DNA of 64,000 nucleotides from Paramyrothecium sp. XJ0827. Taxonomy: Eukaryota > Ascomycota > Sordariomycetes > Hypocreales > Stachybotryaceae. The position numbers and the translations under genes were made by a program. Below, one piece after another: positions 35,700 through 45,800 of this stretch (positions are counted from its first letter, which is position 1; each line of letters begins with the position of its first letter). Below the pieces are notes generated by a model. That model was given only the letters and a program-made list of their open reading frames with translations. It was not told the origin of the DNA and did no database searches. The stretch is from positions 930,001 to 994,000 of the forward strand of contig JAJFPB010000001.1 in NCBI GenBank assembly GCA_020881915.1, in the 5' to 3' direction.

Positions 35700-36174
35700 C
35701 TGAGATGCGAGGGCTTGTGTCCTTGGGCAAACTTAACAACTGGGCTATCTTACGATGAGGAATGAGAAGGTCAAGGCAAAGACTTTGGTTGGCCAATTCA
35801 GAGACAAATGATCCATCGGATAAGTTTTCTGCTCTACCTTATATCATTTCAAGCGAATTCTGGCACGGCTTGAAACTGCCTCATGAATTTGCGAATTTGC
35901 ACTTTTACCTGTCAGGTGCATACCTTGCCCCGAATATGTAGGAGAAACACGTGATGGTGTCCCAGGCATGCCTCCAATAAAATCGCGGGTTTAACCAGGC
36001 ATATTCAGTCTTACGCGGGGTTGTCACGCAGGACCGTGTGACCGTTGTGCATTCGAAAACCCACCCGAGCACCAGTCGCATTGGAATGATTCCAGTGAAC
36101 GTCGCAAATGACAAATCCTCGTCAAAGCCCTAGATGAAACGTACATGCATTTCTAGTGGTTGAGTTCGTCCGCG
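35700..36174. other. Intergenic region between two tandem HeLo-type genes
   Basis: 475 bp with no gene; presumably the terminator of the DUF7580 gene and the promoter of the HeLo-UBC gene. Confidence 0.5.
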
Positions 36175-39166
36175 ATGGAAGCAGCCGGGCTGGTGCTCGG
36201 AACGCTAGGCATAGCCGGGCTTTTCACGGCTTGCATGGAGAACTTTGACATTGTTGTACGCGCAAAGGAATTTAGCCAAGAGTTCGAGCTACTATGCACA
36301 CAGGTGAGCACTCTCGACACTTCGCAGCGGTCCTCTGACGTACCCTAGCTTGCTCTGCAACGACTCAGGCTGGTGATCTGGGGGGAGACGCTAGGTCTTG
36401 TGCCTGCTCCCAACGGAGAAACAGCGCCGTACAATCGTGCCTTGAACAGGCGAGATATCCGATTGGCAGTTGAAGCCAGCCTGAATCAACTAAAGTCCTT
36501 ACTCGCTAGGAGCGACGTGATTACTGGGCGGTATGCACTGGAAGAAGAGGTAACGCCCTCAGAAGACCGGTTGGGCACCGCCCATTCACAAGGCATGGTT
36601 ATATTCCGAGATTCCTTCGAGAGGATGAAGTCGCGTATCAGGAAGAACCAAAAGCAAAAATCAATATGGAAAATCACACGATGGTCGGTCCACGACTGCC
36701 AACAGTTTGAGAGACTCGTGGAGCATGTGACCAAGCTTCTTGATGCTCTAGAGAGCATTACAAGTGCTCTTCATCTTCTGGAACGGCAACATTCGCTGCT
36801 AGTGACGGAGATTGCTTCACTAAGCGACGAAGGCAGCTTGAGTCTCCTGCAGCAAGTGGGCTCATCCGAGAACGCCCCAGCAGCATTGAAGGAGATTTCT
36901 GATACAGCTAGCCTCAGACTGTCAACTGTGGCTTCAAGCTCGCGGTCCTTTATCACTGCTAGATCACATTTTACCGGGCAACAAGATGCAGGAAGAAGCA
37001 GCAATCTTGACCACCGCAGGGCAATGCTGTCAAAAGCCCATGCAGCAGAGACAAAAATGAAATCTAAAACAGTCACTGTCGAATACACTGACCAAGGCCC
37101 CGCCGATGTTGCGCCAGGCCGTGAAACAGAGTCAGACGTCGCTGGCATCGTAGACGTACCACAGCAGCAACGCTGGATGGCGGCCTTGCTGGAGCAAAAA
37201 GCACCAAACAGAAATACCTCTTCAATCTTCTCAGAAAAGGACCAGCAGTACGGCCAGATGCTCCTCGATGTAAGAAGTTCGGACGACGCCACTAATCGAG
37301 CTACTTCTGCGCAACTTGCTGCTCAGGCGAATGAGAATCTGCCCCTAGCGCGGAGAATATTCCTCGAGCTCCGCAACATCCGCCGGGCAAATGTTCCGTT
37401 CATCAGCGCGGTACCAGTTGAGGATAGGCTGGACAAAATCCTTGCTAGCATCGAAGGGCCCCCAGGCACCCCTTACGAAAAAGGCATATTTTGGATCACT
37501 ATTAAGATCATGGAGTCAAAACCGCCCTTGCTGCGATTCCACACAAGAATTTACCACCCAAACATTGATCCAACAGGCCACCTATGCGCAGACTATGCTG
37601 CTTGGTGGCGGGACACAAACGACTTGAACCGGTACATGGGCACTGCACACCAGAGAGATCTGCCATGGTTCTCGGAGCACATTACGAATCACTATTCTCT
37701 TGGGGCTCTGCTGGTAGCTGTGTGTGGCCTCCTTGCCAGTCCAAACATCACAGACCCCTTGGTGCCCGAGATTGCAGAAAAATACTGCACAGACTATGAG
37801 GGTTACTGCGAGGCTGCGCGGCTATACACGGAGCGCTTTGCAAATGGTCGCAGACCAGAGGTCAATGACCTGGTTTTCCCGGAGGAACCTGATGAGGATG
37901 AGTCAAAGTACATCGTAGCTGACTACAAGCCAAAGCTATTTTCAGAGAGTGTTATGGGCGGAGCGTCCATGGCTGAGCGGGGTGTTGTATGGGAGCATAT
38001 ATCTACTTACCGGCTAGATGTTGCCAAGTTGTGCGGTTTACTAACCACCTGGTTCCCTGAGACGTATTTTGACCAAGGCCGGATTCTCTCTAGAACGGAT
38101 TGGCAAGTTTACACCATTCCCCTTCCAAGGGCACTTACCGAGGTAAGCGCTCGAATACACTTTCTGTTGCTGAGCACACATAGTCTGACCCATCTAGGCC
38201 GAGCGTGAGGAGATACACTCCCTTCGGGGTATACTGCTCGACTCATCCAAGGAGCACAAATCGATACAGGGAAATGAAAGTAACCCTGTGAGCCCGAAAA
38301 GGGATCCAGAATTTGCCAGAGAAAGCGAGAAAGTAGATATAATAGATTTACTCTCCGCCAATACTTCCGGCAAGATCGAATATCTCGAACGTATCCTGGA
38401 TGGCGGTTCGGCAGAGCAACACTTGACCCCTCTTGGCGAAACACCATTCTTTGTGGCCTGCAAAGAAGGGTCTCTGGAGATATGCAAGCTTCTTTTCGCA
38501 CGAAATGCAGCCTCTATGAAACCCAGATATGACGGTTGCACGCCACTCCATGCAGCGGCCTTCAACGACAACAAGAATATTGCCAGGTTGCTACTTTGGT
38601 GGTACCCAGACGCCGCCGAAACCTTAGACAACCTCTTGCGCCCAGCGCTGTTTATGGCTGCCATGGGGGGCGAGGATTCGGCCATTGCAAGGTTCTTGGT
38701 CCAAAGCTTTCCCGGCGCCATCCACCTCAAGGACAGATACGGCTTGACGCCCTTGGCCGTCGCTGTTGGGAACGGGCGCACACAGACAGCTCGGTACATG
38801 CTCGACCACTCTCCCGCATCGGTCGAAACCAATGACATCTCAGGGCGTTCCCTTCTTTATTGGGCGCACCTCAGCAAGCTCCCAGTCATGGTCAAGCTTA
38901 TAAAGGAGCACACTCGCTTGCAGGGCACGCAGCTGCCTCTGGTGGCAGAGCGAGCGGAGGCACCCGGAACCATGAATCACGAAGCGGGTACGAAGCCGTA
39001 TTGCGAAGCCTGCGGGCGCACCATCTTACATACGTGGGCGTCGTTCCACTGCGATTCATGCGATGGATTTGTGATGTGCTCGGACTGTCAGAAACATGGT
39101 CTGAGATGTCTGCAACACCCGGATTCCGAGCTTAGGCGTGCAGATGAACGCCCTCTATCTGGATGA
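36175..39166 (+). CDS. HeLo - ubiquitin-conjugating (E2) fold - ankyrin - ZZ-like finger fusion protein
   Basis: Exons 36175-36303, 36349-38142 and 38198-39166 join in phase to 963 residues (introns 45 and 55 bp). Residues 1-230 are a HeLo (prion-inhibition and propagation) domain: EAAGLVLGTLGIAGLFTACM, then after the splice LALQRLRLVIWGETLGL. Residues about 371-548 are an E2 fold: HPN at 446-448, HLCADY with Cys456 at the active-site position, and LLASPNITDPLVPEIAEKY. About 25 extra residues lie between the Cys and the following helix. Residues about 720-870 hold ankyrin repeats (GCTPLHAAAF, YGLTPLAVAVGNG). Residues about 908-951 form a Cys-rich ZZ-like finger (CEACG, CDSCDGF, CSDC). HeLo domains are membrane-active death effectors in fungi; an E2 in the same chain suggests ubiquitin-regulated death signalling. 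That link is inference. Confidence 0.88.
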
Positions 39167-39646
39167 CCGGCATCATTGTGTAGCTATGAAGTTGATTGAA
39201 TCACTAGTTGCCCCTGTGTGATAAGTACAATGATGCACGCATGTTGCCAAAGGGTTGTGGCAACAGGTTCCATCCAAATCCACCACGTTTCAATGAGGCT
39301 GCCGCAAGCTTAGGGCCATGGCGACACACGCAATGAGGCTATGCGTAGATGGTCTGAATAATAGAGTGTTATGACTTGCCAAAGTGCCAATGAAATTTAG
39401 TCTACTTTGTCCACCAGGTCGAAACATGGTCCTACGCGGATTTCCTGTCTTTCCGAACGTGCAAGGAATGTGAATCATCTCACTAGCATATCCCATTTCT
39501 TACATGTGACTTTATTTCCATCAAAATGCTGTGACAAAAATGTCTTCATGCATGCAATGCGTAAATGTTCAACCGTCCCTCCCTGCTTCTATAAAACATG
39601 CTACTTCGGTACCGTGTGCCAATGGGCACATATGCAAGATGTCTTG
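39167..39646. other. Intergenic region between convergent genes
   Basis: 480 bp, 3' flanks of the HeLo-UBC gene and the siderophore transporter gene. Nothing else seen. Confidence 0.5.
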
Positions 39647-41362
39647 TTAGGTCTCGTTAGGTTCAGCCTCGGGCTGGATCTGCCTCTCTGACAGCTTGGG
39701 GTTTCTTAATGCAAATGCAAAAGCGATCATGGGTATACATAAACACAGTCCCGAAATGGAAAGGGACCTCTGAACGTCGTGGTAGCTCGCAATGATTGCG
39801 CCTCGGATTTCGGTGCCGACGGGATAGTCGTCGATGACGGCGAAGGGCGCATCGTAAATGGCGCGAGCGAGAGTCGCGTTGGGTTGAAACGCTAGATTAT
39901 GCTGAAGAGTAGGATAAAGTGTCTGGGTCCACAGGGCGCCGGAAAGACATGTACCAAGGGCGCTTCCAACATTGTAGAAAGAAAGGTAGAGTCCAGTAAG
40001 CGTGGCGACGTGTTCCTTGGTTGCGGATGCTTGGATGGATGCCTGGGTTGGGTATGCGAACAGCCCGCTCGCGAGACCTAGAAGGACCTGAGCACTCACA
40101 GCACCAGACCTGGCAGCCGGGGAAGCCCCGCCTGGGTATGCAATGAGAATTACAAACGCGAATGAGAAGAGAATGGTGCCTAGCACAATGACGTATTTCA
40201 GCCTCCGGATCTTGTAAATGACCAATCCGGCGGCAAGTCCCGAGAAGACACCGAAGAAAGAGAAGAACGTCATGATCCTTGAGGCGCTTGCGATGGGGAA
40301 GTCAAATGCAACGACGAGGACGGTGTAGAGATAAGTTCCTTGGACGGCGAATGCAAAGTTGAGGAACGCTCTGACCCCCAGCGCAGCCCATACACCACGG
40401 TCCACGAGAAGATGGAACGGTACAAAGGGGATCCTCGCTCCTTTTCTCTCCCAGACGATGAAGGCGGGGATGCAGCAAATGCCGATGACTAGCGTGATGA
40501 CGATGGTGGGATCGCGCCAGTGGGAGACGGTGCCGCCGGCACTGGTAAGAGGAGCCAGGACGAGGGAAAATGCCGCGACAAGGAAGACGAGACCAATCAG
40601 GTCGATTTGGTGGAACAACCGACGGCACGACCGGCTCCAACCGAGCTGTTGGAGCGATTTCTTGCCGTCGTTCTCGATGTCGTGGCCCAGGCCGTGACGC
40701 TCGACGCAGTACAGCGTGACCAGCAGCGGCAGCGAGGCGACGGGGAAGATGGCGGCCCACATGCCGAGGCCGAGGCGCCAGGTGCTCCGGCGCAGGACGG
40801 CCGAGGTGATGGTGCCGCTGACCCAGGTGCTCAGCAGGAAGGGCAGGGCGGGGATGTAGCTGAAGAAGACGCGGGCGCGCATGGACGAGTAGTCGGCGAT
40901 GAGCACCTCCATGAGCAGGATGATGGCGGTGTAGCCGGTCTGGTAGACGATGGAGCCGACGTAGTAGGCGGCGACGGTGCCGGCCGTCACCTCGATGAGG
41001 ATGCCGACCGTGTAGAGGGCGACGCACACGGCGATGACCTCGAGCCGGCTGAAGACGTCGGCGATTTTGGACACGGTCGGCTGCGCCACGACGGCGACGA
41101 CGCTGCGCAGCACGTTGATGGTCGACAGCGACGAGTGCAGGTTGAAGCTGGCCGTCGCGTAGGGCTGGTAGGTTAGGCGGACCTGGCTCTCGAGTCCGTA
41201 GGCGCATCCGACGAGGAATATGGAGAGGAACAGGAAGAAGCGCTCCCTGGGCGTGGTTTGTCTCTCATCGGCCGTGGTTCGCGAGCTTCTCGGCAGAGAA
41301 AAAGAGTCCTCCCGCCCGAGCAGGGGTCGCGCCTCAACGGGCGAGGCCGAGGGCGACGGCAT
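39647..41362 (-). CDS. Siderophore-iron transporter (SIT/ARN family MFS)
   Basis: One exon of 571 residues, with a polar N-terminus (MPSPSASPVEARPLLGRED) and about 14 hydrophobic segments, the usual number for the SIT branch. Family hallmarks: FLVGCAYGLESQVRLTYQPYA in the first helix, QPTVSKIADVFSR, YQTGYTAIILLMEVLIADY, and TGLYLSFYNVGSALGTCLSGALW near helix 11. It should take up a ferric siderophore by proton symport at the plasma membrane. Codons are GC-rich in the first third. A GATA-type site about 310 bp upstream may bind an iron-responsive GATA repressor. It sits inside the death-gene island without an obvious functional link to it. Confidence 0.92.
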   Translation of the reverse strand: MPSPSASPVEARPLLGREDSFSLPRSSRTTADERQTTPRERFFLFLSIFLVGCAYGLESQVRLTYQPYATASFNLHSSLSTINVLRSVVAVVAQPTVSKIADVFSRLEVIAVCVALYTVGILIEVTAGTVAAYYVGSIVYQTGYTAIILLMEVLIADYSSMRARVFFSYIPALPFLLSTWVSGTITSAVLRRSTWRLGLGMWAAIFPVASLPLLVTLYCVERHGLGHDIENDGKKSLQQLGWSRSCRRLFHQIDLIGLVFLVAAFSLVLAPLTSAGGTVSHWRDPTIVITLVIGICCIPAFIVWERKGARIPFVPFHLLVDRGVWAALGVRAFLNFAFAVQGTYLYTVLVVAFDFPIASASRIMTFFSFFGVFSGLAAGLVIYKIRRLKYVIVLGTILFSFAFVILIAYPGGASPAARSGAVSAQVLLGLASGLFAYPTQASIQASATKEHVATLTGLYLSFYNVGSALGTCLSGALWTQTLYPTLQHNLAFQPNATLARAIYDAPFAVIDDYPVGTEIRGAIIASYHDVQRSLSISGLCLCIPMIAFAFALRNPKLSERQIQPEAEPNET

Positions 41363-42839
41363 GGCGGTTAGACAGACTCAGGGACGTGGTGGTGCATGTG
41401 CTGGCCATTTCGTGGCAGTACAACTATGCGCCGGTCGCTGAATACAATTGTTAAGGACGAGGTAGAGGGGAGAAAGGGAAGAATGGAGCGAGAGACATTT
41501 TTTTGAGAAACCTGGCGATCGCGGGTGTTGTCGGGAATAGGAGCTGAGCTGAGCTGGATGGAGTCAGCTGATCCACAAAGTGCGCACGGGGGGCTGTGGT
41601 CATCAGGTCAGAGTTAGGCAACGCGAGGCGTGCAAGGGTGGGTGGTGATTACATGATGCGGTTCGCCTCGCCAGATCAGATTGATAAGATTTCAGAGGAC
41701 ATTCTGATGCTTTTTAGTGGACGCGCCGCTGCTGTTAGCGCCCGCTAACCCGCCTGTCCAGTCCGACCATCTTAGCCCCTTCCAGCATCAGCCGATGGCG
41801 GCCAAAAATCGTTACTAGCGCTTTAAACTAGCCCGGTGCGGAGAGGGGGTCTATAGCACCTTTTACTGATTCTTGTCCCGCATTGTCAGATTTTCTATTG
41901 TTGTTGAGATCTTTGCTTCTTTCTGGACGATCACAGCCAAGAGACAGCATGTAATTGTCTGCGAGCTCGGAAGCGTGTGATCATAACGATAAGAGTTCCT
42001 GTAGTTCACGTCCGAGTACGGCACACGATTGTGGAAGAGAAGACAGAGGCAAATAATAAGTCCACTGGTGCACTTAAGTAGTATGGCGAAAATCGATAAT
42101 GCTTTAGCCGACAATATGCTTTCCAGCAGTTTACCCTGTTCTATCCAATAGCCAAAAATTTCATGGATAATTCCGGTATGAGTTTCACAGCTGGATAGAT
42201 GCACCATTTGGCCTTGGCAGAACAGTCCTTGGTGGATTAAGCTTCATACTTGATCGGCATGGGTCGGTGTCGCTTTTCGCAGTATATTACTTGCCACAAT
42301 AGGTTCGTGCGGCCTCTCTGGAAGGGGCGCACATGCGTCATAAATGATAAGTCTTGATTTTTGGGTACCAACTACACAACAATACCATGCGGTGCAAATG
42401 GTCAATTGCGCAAAACAATCGGGGTCTTCCGCATAAGTGTTTTTGCAGCTCTGTCCGAGATTTCCGTGCCCCGCCAGGTTTCCCATATAGCTCGCCCTTT
42501 CAATATCGCTCCATAGGATTCTGGAGGGGCTATCGTACTGAAAGACGGGAAGAATCCAATCATAAAGACACATCCTTTCAGCCTTAGGATGAGAGCAAAC
42601 TAGCGAACATGCTAAGAAGGAGAATCTTGACGCATTTTGAGGCTGGCACTAACTGGCTCTAAATCCAAAGACTCAAAAGAACTCATGTGCTCTTGAACAA
42701 GTAATTGTAATTAAAAGTCTGGATATTTTGAAGGCTGAAATAGTGTAAAACTGCTTGGGAGTGATTCTGGAATATTCTGGCCTGTCGCGTTTCGAACATC
42801 GAAAAACGAATCCCCAACACCTCCAAACAGAAGTGATCC
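41363..42839. other. Intergenic region upstream of transporter and downstream of the NLR
   Basis: Includes the transporter promoter. Two minus-strand frames (42244-42573 and 41863-42207) follow the NLR end but have no recognisable motif and no splice that would join them to it. They may be debris of a lost NACHT half of the second hydrolase module. Confidence 0.4.
41674..41686 (+). promoter_or_regulatory. Possible GATA-factor site upstream of the siderophore transporter
   Basis: ATCAGATTGATAA contains a TGATAA core next to an ATCAGAT half, similar to but not identical with the ATCWGATAA site of SreA-type iron repressors. Weak evidence. Confidence 0.25.
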
Positions 42840-45800
42840 TTATTGTACTGGACCTTGGTTGCTTCCAAAAGCCCGCTTGTAAGAACCTGTTCCATCTGTA
42901 CCGGGAGGACGAGCTCGCTTACGACTGGTCATATCATGTGACAGTAAGCCAGCTTCGGCCCTAGGCATCCCTCCTAGCTCACTCCCTGCATTTTCCATCA
43001 CAAGGCCACATCTTTCGGAGTGAATAGCTCGTTCAACCATTTCTCGCAAAAGACGTCGAACTACATAGTAGTCCTTGTCGTGCGTGTAAAATTTGACGAG
43101 ATTAGAATGATCTCGAGCTAGGGGAATAACATATTTCCGACTGTCTTCCCATGAACGACAATGACCTGCAGATGTTGGAGATACGAGCACTTTACTTTCA
43201 CCCTTAGCTTCTAACTTGCCCCTGCTGTTCTATAACTGATAAGCTTATGACTGTCATGCATATGATGGTACTTACTTTCAACACAGTTTTCGATAAGCGG
43301 TTTTCGTAAAATGAATATATTTCAGAGGTCCCTTTGAAATTGAATGCTTTCTCAAACTTCCTTCGTTGTGTGCAGAGGATTTCTGGATTGTCCTGGCATA
43401 GAGAGGTGATAAAAGCTCGATTTGCGTTATTGCCAGCCGCTAGTGTAAAGTGACCGACGTCAAGTCCATTATGTGGAACACCGAAGAACATCGCGCCATA
43501 TATACGCTGCAGCAGTGCCCTGCTACATACATCGTCTTCTGATTCAAATAGCTGTATAATAGCCTAGAATGATTGTGAGCCCATGAATGACAGGAAGATA
43601 GGTGCACAGTTCGCTTGTACCTCTTTAACGAGTAACCCACCTACGCTATGGCCAATGAAGATAATCGGCCTTTTCGAAGTTTGTGAAGCACTCTAGAGAT
43701 TTACACTTGTAGTCAGCCAAGGGTAAAGGTCTGTAAATAAATTGTCTTTGCTTCACTTACACATCTGTGGTAGAGCCCAATAAGAGCCATTTGAAATTCA
43801 TGCCCATAATCGCCGAGAGAACTGAAGCTTGCGCTGTCCGCCAGATGAGACTCATAACCATATAGTATGACTCTAGCAGTACTGATGTCATCCGGCAAAG
43901 CGTCGAGGGCCCACATGTAGTCCTCTTTCCTCGCCTTAAATGACCCATACGCGTGACTGCCAATTCCGGAGATGAAAATAATGCTTGTAATGTTAGCGCA
44001 TGGTAGCTCCTCGTCTAAACAAATTCAAAATAAAGAGGTTACAGGGAGAAGGTTAGATTACTTACTCAGCTTCATAGATCTCCTCTGGTGAGTAAAATAC
44101 TGTTAAACCATGAAAATGGTTATCAATAGTGATACGTTGCTTTCTGTCAAGACCATCAGGACTGGGATTCTCCTTGTTGTGCATGACAAGATTCCATTGA
44201 TTTCCACTCAGCAATTTTAGAGGAATCTTTTCAAGGCTGATCACGGCAACTTGACTGGTTCCATCTGATTCCGTCGTCAATGATTTAATAAATACATTGA
44301 CTCCTGGCTCTATCTGGAGATCAGGATGAGTTCTAAGAACCATTCGCAGATCCGAAGCATTGAATGTCTTGGGAATGCCTTGGATTCGAAATGCGTGCTG
44401 TTCATCGTTACGGCTGGGATATTCTTCGGCCACAGTGGCGGGTAGCTGGTGTATGTGCCGAGGACTTGGAGGGTCTGCTACCATGGAGACCAAGTGATTT
44501 GGTAGACTGCCTTGGCACTCTTCATGAGTCGAAGAAGACAAGTTGGAGCCAATACCACTGTCTACAACCGAAATGAGATCAACAGACCCTTGATCAGAAG
44601 TCAAGCGTTTGGACTTTTTTGGGTCGCCGTAGTCTCCCCAATCTAATGGGAAAGTCTCACTGTAACCAAAAACAACAGCCCCCTCATCGCTCAATTGAGG
44701 TGAAGGTGTGAGGAGGTCAACCCAAAATAGGTCAGTGCTCTGAGGGATGAGAATTTGTACTCGGTCTGCATGGGCTCCTTGATAGCCCTCCTGACAATCA
44801 CATTGACATCTTTCAAAGACCTTGTCGGGGGTGCGCCATAGGATATCGTCGATGAGCCTAAACGGGCTGCGAAATCCAGATCCTTTGCGTCTAGAGATCT
44901 CTCTGAGGTCAGACACACAAATAGCAAGATAGTCCTTTTCTTTTGGCAATTCGTTCCAAAGTCGACAATGAGGACCGGAATCATCAACCGCTTTGATGAT
45001 ATCACCAAACCCCCAACCGAATAAAGTGGGTGCTTTTGTTGCTCTCAGAAAATCAACCCAGCATTTCCCACCTGGTCGCAGTGCCACTGCTCGGGATAAG
45101 GCGAAAGCTTCACCCGCAGCAATATCCATGAAATCAAAGCCCTCAAGCTGCCCCCGCGGTCCTGTATACCCTGATGCCTGTTCTTGATACATCAAAATTT
45201 GCTCTAGCATGTAGCAAATATCCTCTATCCTCCTCTTTAATAGGTTGGCCTCGTCCAGTGAAGTTTGCCAGGAGGCTGCATGGCTTCTAGGCCCCGTTTC
45301 ATCTTCCCATAATCTGAGACGCTTGTTTTTTTCATTTGTGAGAATACCAATAGCGCTGTCCTTTCTATTGGTTGCCTTTGGGCTTTCTATCAAGTCTTCT
45401 GGACCAAGACACATCAAATGGCCCAAATTGCCGCTCTGATCGTGCGCAAGGGATGTGCGAACAAGGTGCAAGACAGCACTGGCACCATCAATAAGCCAGG
45501 CTCGTCGGTCACGCGTATCGAAAAGCTGGACGTATTGAGTCCCAATCCACTTCAGGGTGCCCAAGTAGCTATTTGGTAATGCTCTGTGATGTTGAGGTCC
45601 TGCCCAATCCTCTGATGAAATTGGTGGTCCGCGGCTAACGCTGATCGTGCTCAGCGGGGAAGCTTCATGGGGTCTTCCTAGAGTGGACCAATCAATGTTA
45701 TATGTTGCGCTTGAAGCTCCTTAGTATTTGATGATTAGAAAATGGAATATGCGTTCACAGGTTCAAGTTTCATACCGGCATGACTCTCGACATTTGAAGA

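Noticed and set aside
41863..42573. Two minus-strand frames just after the NLR
   Set aside because: No motif and no in-phase splice to the NLR; noted only as possible debris of a lost module.
42840..44500. Reading the second hydrolase module as an independent gene
   Set aside because: A Met exists in the linker, but no stop ends the upstream frame, and all exon phases join. The single-gene model was kept, with transcript evidence needed to settle it.
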